Positions 46,278 through 59,967 are shown, counted from the first letter of the stretch. The stretch: DNA of 64,000 bases from Gari tellinella (GCA_922989275.2 OV277872.1:28598119-28662118); one strand, 5' to 3'. Numbers and translations: made by a program. The notes: generated from the sequence alone by a model not told the origin.

Positions 46278-48918
46278 GTTCTACATAGTGCGCCCTTCAC
46301 TACAGGCAGACCTACAGAAGAGTCTATAGATATCTCAAACTCTCTTATGTCTAATGTACCCTTATGTCTGAAGCTGCATTTCGATATATCGAGCTACCCC
46401 TAATCGAACATACCCGTACATTAATTTTGCCTTATAAAATACATGTTCTTTACCCCAGGGTGTAATACTTCTCTACCGCAGGATGTGATATGTTAAAATT
46501 TCCGTACAACATGATTCTTTTGAAACAATATTCCGTGGCAAACTGCCTTGGAGCCAAAGCAAACGCACAGAAACACAACATCTGACCAAGCTCCAACCTA
46601 TTTGCAATCCAGATTAAAATCAGTTTGCGTTAAGTTGTTTAACTCATTGGGCCCTAGAGGCGAGTATACTTGTCCCTAACAAACAGTGTACTGATGAAGA
46701 GTATACTTGTCCTATGCAAGCAGGTTAGACCAAAATCAGAGAGATTTTTTGTGAGCCCTCTGTTTCGGGTCTGCACTGCTTGTCATTTTGCAATAAATTG
46801 GTAAGAATTAACACCTAACTAGTAAGTAATATGGAATTCGGAAATGGTCCATTTTCAGTCTCAGTGACGAATGAGTTAAACGGGAAAGAATAAGATCTTC
46901 CTTATTGTTTTCATAGAAGAACTGGTTCAGTGACTGTTAGTTTGGATCCAAAGAAACCCCAGACAAAAATCAGCAACAACTTGTAATCAACGCCCTGTGT
47001 ACAATAACTGAAATACCTCTTATATACATGTAAATGTATCTTTGTATTCATGATACAATGTATTTGCTATGTTGCCATGTTACCTAAATGATCGTAAGTA
47101 TTGGGACAAACAGACCTAAGCAAACAGTGTAGATCCTGATCAGACTGCTCCTTCAGGAGCAGTCTGATCAGGGTCTACACTGTTTGCAATTCAATCCGCA
47201 TCTTTTGATCCAATTACTGTGTGAAGAAAAGAATTAGTTCAAGTTTTAGAACAATTACAGCATGTATACAGCTTGTACCATTTTTAGTTTTTTAGGGTAC
47301 CTGTATATACAGTGGAGAATCTGTTATTCTTTCCCGTTTAAACGCAAACGTACGCAAACGCAAAGCACTAAAACGTAGAAAAGAACAATTCTGATAATTC
47401 TTGTTTATCTTGGTGGCAAACAGTTTGGAGCCTGATCAGACGCCGGGTTACCCGGCGTCTGATCTGGCTCCAAACTGTTTGCACTGCAAATAATAGTTTT
47501 AGCGTAAACGCGTTTATTGGGAAAGAATAACAGATTCTCCACTGTAGGAACAAAAACCCACTACTCTAACCAACGAAAAGCAACGATGTTTAGCCTGTTC
47601 CCATAGTTTGGATTTACAGCGCTCCCTCTCTACAACGGCCCTCCCAACAACGATTCCCTCCTTACAACGACGTTTGTCACAGTTCCCTAACAGGACAATT
47701 ATGTCTAACGCTTTGACTGCTGCAATATCGTCTGCTGTTTTTCTGAAAATTACATATTCGACATTTTGACAGAAAAATAAGTGACAAACAGCTTGAATCC
47801 AGATCAGACGCCGCGTAACGCGGCGTCTGATCTGGATTCAAGCTGTTTGCAAATGTTAACCAATTTCCCTCTCTATAACGACTCCCTCCGTACAACGCAC
47901 ACACTCAGTGTCTCCCATTGGTTGTCGTTGTAGAGAGGGAGCGCTGTAGTTTTTTAGACAGGAAATTACTTAATACAGACTAAACGTACAGACAGACTTC
48001 GATATCTCAAACTCGCTTAAGTCGAACATATATATCCGTTTTCAAAGCCACGATGTGACATTAAAATAGGATTTGTTCAACTTAAGCAAATTCGAAATAA
48101 TAAGATTCAACTGTAGAAACACGAACACTTATAGTTCCTTCCTTCGAAGGTTATGTAATCTACTGTAATATATCATTTCAAACTGGCCGTACTGTTTGAC
48201 TTGTCTATGTATGTATAATACTCTTCCCAGTGGGCACATCAACGTTCAAACAACGTTATATTAAATCAACGTTGGACTTCAACGTTGCATCAACGTTGAA
48301 ATATAAGCTAGTAGTTGGATTTGAAAATTGAAATGACGTTGAAATCCCTACGTTGATTCAACGTTGAAAATCAACCTTGTCAACGTTCACTATTCGATTG
48401 AGACAAGTGGGTGGGATATCACTTTCAACGTTCAATTCTGTTCCCGTTGTAACATGCAAACCCGTTACACCGCAAATTGGGCATGTACACGGACAGTGCT
48501 GTTGTAGCCCGGGTTCCATGTATCACTAGCAGCTGTAGTATATATTAGTGTTTTCTTCTGACCTGTCCAAGTTGTTTTTAGATTGGAACATTCAAACACT
48601 TTAAAAGGGGTGAGTTTTCTATACATCCAGTTAGAGATACGGATAGCTGTAAGTTTTGTGCGTAATGCAAACGCAATTCACTAAACTGAGGAAATTTTAA
48701 CTACATGTATATTTTTAATCTGAGTAGCAAACAGGTTGGAGCCTGATCAGACGCCGGGTTACCCGGCGTCTGATCTGGCTTCAACCTGTTTGCAATGGAA
48801 ATAATATTTTTAGTATATAAATGCGTTTATTGGGAAAGCATAAAATATCAGTAAAGTTAGCGCAGCGGTCTCGTGCTGCACGAGGATCATACTTGTCTCA
48901 AGTAGGAAAGTGTACGAT

Positions 48919-49024
48919 TTATAACATTCCGAGGCTGACAACTCAGCTCCATGAAACCATCACTGATGAGTACGTTTTCACTTGTATTTACAAACAGATC
49001 GGACCCAGATCGGAGGCTGAGTAA
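48919..49024 (+). pseudogene. Possible ZP-N-end exon fragment, unit 4
   Basis: Same as the unit 2 and 3 copies, CIYKQ and stop. Confidence 0.33.
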
Positions 49025-52000
49025 CATTGGATAATGAATTAAGGAAAAAATCTGGAGGAGTAAGTGAAGAGAAAATCCTACAAGAATGCAGTATAGACCC
49101 TTATTATACCGCTCAAGGAGCTGTCTGAACAGGGTATATACTGTTTTTAAACAGCGTCAATATACCCCAATAACAGAAAGGCTAGGTTTTATTTGATGAA
49201 AACTAATGTCAAACAATTCGGATTCTCAGAATCACGGTGTCTGATCAGTATCCACACTATTTTTCCCTTTCATGATCAAATTTATCGTGAGGCTTTTTAC
49301 CCATTCAACGCCAAATTGTCGTCTGCTTCAATATTACTGTATGCAATGTTACGCGGCGTCTGATCAGGATCACAACTGTTTGCAAATGCGTTTTATGACG
49401 TTATTGAGAGTCGAAGGGCTATTCTCAGAATCACGGTGTCTGATCAGTACCCACACTATTTCTCCCTTTCAGAATCATATTGATCGTGAGATTTTTCACA
49501 CCCCCCCCCCCCATCCCCTTCCACGCCAAATTGTCGTCTGATTCAATATTTCTGTATGCAATGTCGCTTCAAAGTTAGAATAAAGGCAGTATAACTGACG
49601 TCATTTCAAAACAAGTGGTAAACAGTTTTGATCCTGATCAAACGCCGCGTTACGCGGCGTCTGATCAGGATATAAACAGTTTGCAAATGCGCTTTCTGAC
49701 GTTATTGAGATTGGAAGGGCTAGTCTCAGCATCACGGTGTCTGATCAGTACCCACACTATTTATATCTTTCATGATCAAATTTATCGTGAGGTTTTTAAC
49801 CCCTTTACCGCCAAATTGTCGTCTGCTTCAATATCACTTTCTACAATGTCGTTTCAAAGTAAGAGATAAGGCAGTATATCTGACGTTATTTCAAACAAGT
49901 GGCAACCAGTTTTGATCCTAATCAAATGCCGCGTCAGGCGGCGTCTGATCAGGATCAAAACTGTTTGCAATTGTGCTTTATGACTTTTTTGAGAGCGGAA
50001 GGGCTATTCTCAGAATCACGGTATCTGAGCAGTATCCACACTATTTCTCCTTTTCATGATCAAATTTATCGTGAGGTTTTCAACCCCTTTACCGCCAAAT
50101 TATCGTCTGCTTCAATATTACTTTCTACAATGTCGTTTCAAAGTTAGAATTAAGGCTGTATATCTGACGTTATTTCAAAACAAGTGGCAGGCAGTTTTGA
50201 TCTGGATCTAAACTATTTGCAATTGTACTTTATGACTTTTTTGAGAGTGAAAGGGCTATTCTCAGAATCACGGTATCTGATCAGTTTCCACACTATTTCT
50301 CCTTTCATGATAAATTTATCGTGAGGTTTTTACTCCCCCCCCCCCCTTTTTTCTGCCAAATTGTCGTCTGCATCAATATAACTGTCTGCAATGCCGTTTC
50401 AAAACAAGTGGCAAACAGTGTCAAACAGCTTGTCCTTAAATACAGTGTAATCATAAGGAGTGCAATTGTCCTACTCGGTATACGCGCTTCGCGGAGTCTG
50501 ATCAGGATCCAAACTATATACAAATTACTAGTGTATTCGGAGTAATGCAGAGAATGTAGTTAACACGTTTGGAGAGGACTCACATAGGCTTTGCCTGTTG
50601 TCCAATCCTTTTCTTCTGAATAAAATATTGTTTAAACTAAACTAACACGTTGAAACGCCGATTATATCCGTCCTCCAAATACAGAGTGCATGTCGTATTA
50701 AGTGTCATTAGGGATGAACGGTTAAACAGGCCATTATTATAAGCGGCATTCAACTGGAAACATTAGATTTTGAATTTTTCTCATACAGCCACGTTAGTAT
50801 TCAATGCGCAAAAGCAACTGCGATATATATTGCTAATTTTAGATATGTCTGTGGAGACGATTTCAATCCTTTGTCTGCTGTATCGCGACTTTGCTGATTT
50901 TTGCAAAAAGTTTGGTTCCAGATCAGACGTCACGTAACTCGGCGTCTTCTTTGGATCCAAGCTGCTTGATACTCGTCTTTTGATTTGTTTAATTCAAAAA
51001 TGTATAAATCTACATTCAACACATTTTACAGACGATAATTTCAAAGCACACGATTTTACAGCAAAATAACTTAAGGGTCAACTTGCAGGTGCTTACAGGG
51101 GTGTAGTGTCATATATTTGCCACTTACTCTTATCTCCTTAGAAAAGCAGAACGGATACCACATATGTCAATTACATACAGTAACCCCCCTATATTACGAC
51201 CAATGAATTATGTCATGCATAACAGCTGGCTACTTAACGCAGGGTGAAAGTAGGAACCTTTAGGAGCTTTCTCTTTTGATTTCGTATTGCGTTAAGCTGA
51301 AACATGTCATTCATACAAGCCACTGACCTTCCTTTTAGTGGTCGTAATAGAGGAGTTATATGGTATTTATTTACACCAATCAAACAAAGTCTCCGTAGAA
51401 AATACAACCCGGAGAGACCATGTACTTTTATAACCACTAAAAGCAAATACATAGACGTCAATTTGGTTTGAAATGAACAACAATTCAATACGTTTCATAA
51501 CTGGAAGACGAAAACGGCCATTTTTTCAAACAGACGTATAGGTAGGGTATTCACTATTTCATTATAAATACTAAGGGACGTTTTACAATGTAACAATAAA
51601 CAAAAAGACGTAAAAAGGCGTATTTATGGTGTAATGGGTTAAACTAAAGAAGGGTTGGAAACGGGACCAAAGTTTTTGTCCGGTTTAGAGAGAATTCCGG
51701 TATTTAGAGGTTCCGGTTTAGAGGGGTTTCACTGTATACTGAAGGGATAAAGAAACACAGGGTAAATATACGATTACAGCATTTACTGTGTGAAGTTTGG
51801 TCAATTTCTTACGGATACATGTATTAGTGTTTTCTTCTGACCTGTCGGAGTTATTTTTAGATTGGAGCATTCTAAAACTTTCAAAGGGATGAGTTTTCTC
51901 TACATACGGTTAATGATACGGATAACTGTAATTTTTGTGCGCAATGTACAGTAGAGGATACCTTATTCTTTCTCGTTTAAACGCAAACGCAATGCACTAA

Positions 52001-54370
52001 ACTGTGAAAAATTACTTTAAGAAATTTTAATTATATTTTTAATCTGAGTAGCAAACACGTTGCAGCCTGATCAGACGCCGGGTAACCCAGCGTCTGATCT
52101 GGCTCCAACCTGTTTGCAATGGAAATAATAGTTTTAGTATATAAATGCGTTTGTTGGGAAAGAATAAAATATCAGCAAAGTTAGCGCAAGGGTCTCGTGC
52201 AGCACGAGGATCATGTTATCTCAAGTTTGAAAGTGTACGACTATATAGATCCGATGTTACCCTGTTATCTACTTACCATTATGAACTATTCTGTTCTCAA
52301 AATAACTCCGACAGGTCAGAAAAATCGAACAATAGATTTGATTGAATGAGTGTTTTCATTGAATTTGAGCCAAAAAATGATTAAGAAAAAATGCATATAT
52401 TTCAGGGAGCAATCTATACACTTTGCATCATACATTTAGTAAGCATCACTTTTTACCTGTTTTAATAGTTGATTGTGCCAATAATACCTTTATATTATTT
52501 CAGAAAGCCAAAATAATGCATGTCGACTCTTTTCCGAGAATGACTACATTATACATTTCAAATGTCCATAGACAAAACAAAACCCATAATAACCTATGTT
52601 GTTGTTTTTTTCCCATGATACTAAGATATGTTTAAAGAACCGATGCAGATCCTACGGAAATTTCATTAGGGCGCGTATGTCGTTAAGCTAGTTCGAAATA
52701 GCGAGTTTTGACTTTATATCAAGCCTTTACTCATTCTGTTAGTTGTTACTGTCAGAATTTTAGGTCTATATCTGGCAATAGAGAGGTTTCAATTTCTTAC
52801 TTCTACGGGTACAGTGAAGAATCTGTTATTCTTTCCCGTTTAAACGCAAACGTACGCAAACGCAAAGTGCTAAAACGTAGAAAAGAACAACTTTTGGTCA
52901 ATTCTGATATTTCATGTTTATCTTGGCTCCAAACTGTTTGCACTGCAAATAATAGTTTTAGCGTAAACGCGTTTATTGGGAAAGAATAACAGATTCTCCA
53001 CTGTACGTGTACGTGTAGCTCTTTTTGATTGATTGAAATTATAGAATCTAAATATCGTTTAAGGTGACACGCGTACACGTAATAATCAACAGATCAAACA
53101 GTTGTTTCAGACCATCGCAATGTACTACAGCGTTCCCTCTCTACAACGACATCCAATTGGAGACAAGAAAAACAATCAAAACCCTCTTTGGCATTTTTTT
53201 GCACGTGTACATTTTTTTTGTATGTGTACATGAAACCATACCGGTACAAGTAAGAAATCGAAACCTCTCCATTGAACATTTAAACGTTTAACTTATTAAC
53301 CCTATGCCTGCTGATCGCGACTTAACCGGGGTTTGCAACAGTTTTGATCAAGATCAGACGCCGCGTTACCGGGTTTTGCAAACAGTTTGAATCCAGATCA
53401 GACGCCGCGTTACGCGGCGGCTGTTCTGGATCCAAACTGTTTGACACTCGTCTTTAAGTTTGTTTAATTAAAAAATGTATTAATCTAAATTGTAGCGATT
53501 TTGCAGACGACAATTTCGAAGCAAACGATTTTGCAGCAGAATAAGGGTTGAATCCTAGTTACGAGTGTATAATCCTAGTTACGAGTGTATAATCCTAGTT
53601 ACGAGTGTAGTCGTCATTGCAAGCAGTACAGTGAAACCCCTCTAAACCGGAACCTCTATATACCGGAATTCTCTCTAAACCGGACAAAAACGTTGGTCCC
53701 GTTTCCAACTCTTCTTTATTTTAAGCCATTACACCATAAATATGCCCTTTTACGCCTTTGATCTATTCCTTCACTGAAGAAAATACATCCATAAATATGT
53801 ATCATCAGAAATATTTCTATATTCTAGCAGATGTTAGCTTAAAGCAGGTTGAAAGTAAAGCAGAATGCGCCTTAAGGCGCATTCTGCTAAATACATGTAC
53901 TTTCAACCTGCTTTAAGTGATCAGCTATCGTCCATACTAGAAACAAGTTATGGGTTAAAAACTTAAAACTTAAAACCCCTCTAAACCGGAAACCCCTCTT
54001 AACTGGACATTTATGTTGTCCCCACACGTGTCCCGTTTAGAGGGGTTTCACTGTATACCCTGCCCCCTCCCTACAACGACCCTCCCAATAACGACTCCCT
54101 ACCTACAACGACCCTCCCAATAACGACTCCCTCCTCACAACGACCCTTGCCGCTGTTCCCCAAACAAGACATGTATGTACAAACTATTCACGACTGCAAT
54201 AGTAGTCTGCTTAATCTTGTCGTCTGCTGTTTTTATCAAAGTTACATACATGTAATAAACATTTTGAGAGGTTACAAAAACATAATGACGAGTGACAAAC
54301 AGCTTGAACCCAGATTAGACGCCGCGTTTACACGGCGTCTGATCTGGATTCAAACTGTTTGCAATTTCCC

Positions 54371-54382
54371 TCCCTATGCGCA
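54371..54382. other. Deletion junction at a hairpin tip
   Basis: CCCTCCCTA of MITE B (equivalent to 38419) is joined to TGCGCATTCTGC, which is the right arm of the family 2 hairpin starting within two bases of its dyad centre (about 28125). The left hairpin arm is absent. At most one base of overlap. Confidence 0.85.
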
Positions 54383-54917
54383 TTCTGCTTTACTTTCAGC
54401 CTGCTTTAAGCAACCATCTGTCTTCAATGTTGAAAACAAGCTGTAGGAAAAAGGATTCAAAGAAACTTTAACCGTGACAAACTAGCAACAAAATCAAACA
54501 CGCAAGCTTATTGATGAGGTACAAACTCATTGAGATACTTAACTTGTAAACAAGGTTTATCGCGTTTCTTTGATGGAAGTAATAAAGGTTCAACTATCGA
54601 TAGTAGCTCAAACTATCGCCGAGAGTATCGATAGTTTGATTTTGCAATCGATAGTCGACTATCGTGACGTCACCTTTCACGATAAGTCGATTGTATCGGC
54701 GATCATACCACCCCTAGCGGTAAGATTCCAAAATAGTGTTTGAACTACTTTATCAGCCAATCAGAGAGTCAAAAAATTCAAACTTCACTCGTGTTAATCA
54801 TTAAGAGTGCGGGATTTCACGATAATTGGACATTTGATTAGTTTGAATTCGACATGGACACAAACAAACAAGTTTACATTATCTGTAAAATAAAGGTGTT
54901 TTAACATATACATGGTA

Positions 54918-55162
54918 CAGTGGAGAATCTGTTATTCTTTTCCGTTTAAACGCAAACGTACGCAAACGCAAAGCGCTAAAACGTAGAAAAGAACAACTTT
55001 TGGACAATTCTGATATTTCATGTTTATCTTGGTGGCAAACAGTTTGGAGCCTGATCAGACGCCGGGTTACCGGCGTCTGATCTGGCTCCAAACTGTTTGC
55101 ACTGCAAATAATAGTTTTAGCGTAAACGCGTTTATTGGGAAAGAATAACACATTCTCCACTG
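54918..55162. mobile_element. MITE A copy, unit 4
   Basis: TA-flanked, hairpin in the centre, equivalent to 956-1200. Confidence 0.75.
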
Positions 55163-55705
55163 TAAGACGTTAACCCTGTCACTCTCAATGACGCCTGAAA
55201 GCGCGTTTGCAAACAGTTTGGGTCCTGATCAGACGCCGCGTAACGCGGCGTCTGGTCAGGACCCAAACTGTTTGACACTCGTTTCGAAATTTCGTCAGTC
55301 ACAATGCCTTCAATCTAACTTTGAAACGACATTGCAGACTACAATACTGAAGCAGATGACAATAAAGCGATGAAGGGGTACATACAGTGGAGAATGTGTT
55401 ATTCTTTCCCAATAAACGCGTTTACGCTAAAACTATTATTTGCAGTGCAAACAGTTTGGAGCCAAATCAGACGCCGGGTAACCCGGCGTCTGATCAGGCT
55501 CCAAACTGTTTGCCACCAAGATAAACATGAAATATCAGAATTGTCCAAAAGTTGTTCTTTTCTACGTTTTAGCGCTTTGCGTTTGCGTACGTTTGCGTTT
55601 AAACGGGAAAGAATAACAGATTCTCCACTGTATCTCCCGAATAATTGGATCATGAAAGGGTTAAACTTGAAATACTCTCTCACTGAATCAATTACTGTTT
55701 TGCAG

Positions 55706-55794
55706 CGTTTGATGATGACCTTATCACAGAACCAAGGAAAGCTGAACCACCGAAAGAGTGCTTTGAGAAGAAAACCTTCTTTGCCATTACCATC
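55706..55794 (+). CDS. ZP cassette IV exon Y
   Basis: 89 nt identical to the other copies; TTTTGCAG acceptor, ATC|GTGAGT donor. Confidence 0.72.
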
Positions 55795-56438
55795 GTGAGT
55801 TGTCTTATATACATATAATATCATACAGTCTGTGAAATAAGCTATGTTTTCTATCTGTCCGTGACAACGAAACACTTATCTGGATATGACTAGAGGACAT
55901 TATTCTTCCAATTAAACGCAAACGAAACGCACACGCAATTCACTAAAATTCTGACAATTCCAATAAATTGACATTTCTCACGATTTTCTCTGAGTAGCAA
56001 ACAGTTTGGAGTCTGATAAGACTTCAAACCTTTTGCAATAATGATAATAGTTTTAGCGTTATCGTGGGTATCTCTTGCCCCTATAGAAGCGCCCTTAAGC
56101 GCCTTTAATTTATTAAATGGTTAACTGAACTGGTAACTTTTTTTAAAAATAACCACGCATTGTCTTCTTTCCCGTTTAAACGCAAACGTACGCAAACGCA
56201 AAGCACTAAAACGTAGAAAAGAACAACTTTTGGACAATTCTGATATTTCATGTTTATCTTGGTGGCAAACAGTTTGGAGCCTGATCAGACGCCGGGTTAC
56301 CCGGCGTCTGATCTGGCTCCAAACTGTTTGTACTGCAAATAATAGTTTTAGCGTAAACGCGTTTATTGGGAAAGAATAACACATTCTCCTCTGTATGTTT
56401 CTGTGCACGGAGTAACCACGCATGGTCTTCTATTTTAG

Positions 56439-56561
56439 GCATTGGGTATCCTCTTGTTGATCATATTTGCCATTGCTCTCGTACTGTTTGTGAAGATTCG
56501 GATTGACGACTTCGAGAGAGGCAGTTCTGCCAAGGGTTTCCACAACAAAGCCTACAACTAG
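56439..56561 (+). CDS. ZP cassette IV exon T
   Basis: Helix and tail as in cassette I with KIRIDD for KIRNDD; TAG stop at 56559-56561. Confidence 0.73.
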   Translation, partial: ALGILLLIIFAIALVLFVKIRIDDFERGSSAKGFHNKAYN

Positions 56562-57917
56562 GTTCTACATAGTGCGCCCTTCACTACAGGCAGACCTACA
56601 GAAGAGCCTATATATATCTCAAACTCTCTTATGTCTAATGTACCCTTATGTCTGAAGCTGCATTTCGATATATCGAGCTACCCCTAATCGAACATACCCG
56701 TACATTAATTTTGCCTTATAAAATACATGTTCTTTACCCCAGGGTGTAATACTTCTCTACCGCAGGATGTGATATGTTAAAATTTCCGTAAAACCTGATT
56801 CTTTTGAAACAATGTTTTCCGTGGCAAACTGCCTTGGAGCCAAAGCAAACGCACAGAAACACAACATCTGACCAAGCTCCAACCTATTTGCAATCCAGAT
56901 TAAAATCAGTTTGCGTTAAGTTGTTTAACTCATTGGGCCCTAGAGGCGAGTATACTTGTCCCTAACAAACAGTGTACTGATGAAGAGTATACTTGTCCTA
57001 TGCAAGCAGGTTAGACCAAAATCAGAGAGATTTTTTGTGAGCCCTCTGTTTCGGGTCTGCACTGCTTGTCATTTTGCAATAAATTGGTAAGAATTAACAC
57101 CTAACTAGTAAGTAATATGGAATTCGGAAATGGTCCATTTTCAGTCTCAGTGACGAATGAGTTAAAGGGGAAAGAATAAGATCTTCCTCTATATTGTTTT
57201 CATAGAAGAACTGGTTCAGTGACTGTTAGTTTGGATCCAAAGAAACCCCAGACAAAAATCAGCAACAACTTGTAATCAACGCCCTGTGTACAATAACTGA
57301 AATACCTCTTATATACATGTAAATGTATCTTTGTATTCATGATACAATGTATTTGCTATGTTGCCATGTTACCTAAATGATCCTAAGTATTGGGACAAAC
57401 AGACCTAAGCAAACAGTGTAGATCCTGATCAGACTGCTCCTTCAGGAGCAGTCTGATCAGGGTCTACATTGTTTGCAATTCAATCCGCATCTTTCGATCC
57501 AATTACTGTGTCAAGAAAAGCAATTAGTTCAAGTTTTAGAACAATTACAGCATGTATACAGCTTGTACCATTTTTAGTTTTTTAGGGTACCTGTATATAC
57601 AGTGGAGAATCTGTTATTCTTTCCCGTTTAAACGCAAACGTACGCAAACGCAAAGCACTAAAACGTAGAAAAGAACAACTTTTGGACAATTCTGATAATT
57701 CTTGTTTATCTTGGTGGCAAACAGTTTGGAGCCTGATCAGACGCCGGGTTATCCGGCGTCTGATCTGGCTCCAAACTGTTTGCACTGCAAATAATAGTTT
57801 TAGCGTAAACGCGTTTATTGGGAAAGAATAACAGATTCTCCACTGTAGGAACAAAAACCCACTACTCTAACCAACGAAAAGCAACGATGTTTAGCCTGTT
57901 CCCATAGTTTGGACTTA

Positions 57918-58248
57918 CAGCGCTCCCTCTCTACAACGGCCCTCCCAACAACGATTCCCTCCTTACAACGACGTTTGTCACAGTTCCCTAACAGGACAAT
58001 TATGTCTAACGCTTTGACTGCTGCAATATCGTCTGCTGTTTTTCTGAAAATTACATATTCGACATTTTGACAGAAAAATGAGTGACAAACAGCTTGAATC
58101 CAGATCAGACGCCGCGTAACGCGGCGTCTGATCTGGATTCAAGCTGTTTGCAAATGTTAACCAATTTTCCCTCTCTATAACGACTCCCTCCGTACAACGC
58201 ACACACTCAGTGTCTCCCATTGGTTGTCGTTGTAGAGAGGGAGCGCTG
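57918..58248. mobile_element. MITE B copy, unit 4
   Basis: TIR CAGCGCTCCCTC at both ends, hairpin inside, equivalent to 2113-2443. Confidence 0.72.
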
Positions 58249-59220
58249 TTGTTTTTTAGACAGAAAATTACTTAATACAGACTAAACGTACAGACAGACT
58301 TCGATATCTCAAACTCGCTTAAGTCGAACATATATATCCGTTTTCAAAGCCACGATGTGACATTAAAATAGGATTTGTTCAACTTAAGCAAATTCGAAAT
58401 AATAAGATTCAACTATAGAAACACGAACACTTATAGTTCCTTCCTTCAAAGGTAATGTAATCTACTGTATTATATCATTTCAAACTGGCCTTACTGTTTG
58501 ACTTGTCTTTGTATGTATAATACTCTTCCCAGTGGGCACATCAACGTTGAAACAACGTTATATTAAATCAACGTTGGACTTCAACGTTGCATCAACGTTG
58601 AAATATAAGCTAGTTGGATTTGAAAATTGAAATGACGTTGAAATCCCAACGTTGATTCAACGTTGAAAATCAACCTTGTATCAACGTTCACTATTCGATT
58701 GAGACAAGCGGGTGGGATATCACGTCCAACGTTCAATTCTGTTCCCGTTGTAACATGCAACCCCGTTACGCCGGCAAATTGGGCATGTACACAGACAGTG
58801 CTGTTGTGGTCCGGGTTCCATGTATCACAAACAGCTGTAGTATCTATTAGTGTTTTCTTCTGACCTGTCCAAGTTGGTTTTAGATTGGAACATTCAAACA
58901 CTTTAAAAGGGATGAGTTTTCTCTACATCCAGTTAGAGATACGGATAGCTGTAAGTTTTGTGCGTAATGCAAACGCAATTCACTAAACTGAGGAAATTTT
59001 AAATACATGTATATTTTTAATCTGAGTAGCAAACAGGTTGGAGCCTGATCAGACGCCGGGTTACCCGGCGTCTGATCTGGCTTCAACCTGTTTGCAATGG
59101 AAATAATATTTTTAATATATAAATGCGTTTATTGGGAAAGCATAAAATATCAGTAAAGTTAGCGCAGCGGTCTCGTGCTGCACGAGGATCATACTTGTCT
59201 CAAGTAGGAAAGTGTACGAT

Positions 59221-59711
59221 AACATACTCGATGTTACCTTGCTTACCTATTTACCACTATTAACCATTCTATTCTAAAATAACTAGGACAGTTCAGAAAA
59301 ATCGGACAATACATACATAAAGTCGCACTCAACAACTTTAAACACCCCAATCATTAATGACCTCAACATCGCATGTCAACAAGAAAACAAAGTCAGGCTT
59401 CGTCATTAACGTAGTTTAAGTTACTGCAGATCTTATGAATCTCTACTAAATACGTAGCTAGGATAACTTAGCTAAAAACATGTAACGAAAGTTAATAGCT
59501 AGGCATATTCACATTAATATATATTCAAATGAACCGTTTTAACTTTGAAATATTGGTATGTTCGAACTAACGCGGGTTCGAGGTTTCGAGGTTTCGAGTT
59601 TCAACTGTACATGCATCGTGACAATTATATTATAGGCACGATTCAAAGAAAACCGGATCATTAGCGGACTTGGATGTCCTACTGACAGCTCAATATCAGA
59701 ACAAAACAGAA
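59221..59711. other. Right flank of the array, no gene seen
   Basis: Starts AACATACTCGATGTTACC and aligns with the diverged module at 6690-6790 (GATCCGATGTTACCCTG ... GTCAGAAAAATCGAAC), so it is the natural continuation of that repeat. The rest is AT-rich without convincing exons. Confidence 0.6.
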
Positions 59712-59967
59712 CAGGGCTGCCATAAGTTGATAATAAAAATCCTAAGATTTCAAATTTTCAATTTTTCAGACGAAATTTTACTAACCGTACCATTACCCCA
59801 TAGTCTTTTTCTTGTTTTGAAGACACATGACTGCTTAAAACAGGTTGAAAGTAAAGCACAATGCGCCTTAAGGCGCATTGCGCTTTACTTTTAGCCTGTT
59901 TTAAGCTACGATCTGCTAGGATAAAAATCCGAATACTTAGGAAAAATCCGGAGAAATGGCAGCCCTG
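59712..59967. mobile_element. hAT-like MITE carrying hairpin 2
   Basis: TIR CAGGGCTGCCA ... TGGCAGCCCTG, with subterminal ATAAAAATCC / GGAAAAATCC similarity. ACAGAA is found on both sides, shorter than the 8 bp hAT target duplication, so the class is tentative. The centre (59833-59906) is a family 2 hairpin with CACAATGCGCC arms. Confidence 0.6.

Larger units (their letters stand above)
32955..48918 (+). repeat. Tandem unit 3
   Basis: 15,964 bp, nearly identical to unit 2. Its last part (43677-48918) also matches 27713-32954 almost base for base, including a shared 11 bp deletion in the MITE at 31346/47310. Confidence 0.87.
55706..56561 (+). pseudogene. ZP cassette IV remnant (exons Y and T only)
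   Basis: Exon Y 55706-55794 and exon T 56439-56561 with good splice signals between them; exons A, micro and Z are deleted at 54376. A transcript from unit 3 exon Z at 43853 could in principle splice to these exons as well as to its own. Exon T has Ile in place of Asn after KIR. Confidence 0.7.
48919..59220 (+). repeat. Tandem unit 4, internally deleted, right end of the array
   Basis: Collinear with unit 3 to 54376, then jumps to the sequence equivalent to about 28126 or 44090, losing about 5.7 kb with exons A, micro and Z. After 54376 it is most like unit 0. It ends at 59220, where the repeat module continues into unduplicated sequence. Confidence 0.85.

Noticed and set aside
58581..58901. 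106-residue frame on the minus strand
   Set aside because: It overlaps the AACGTT repeat and is broken in the other units.
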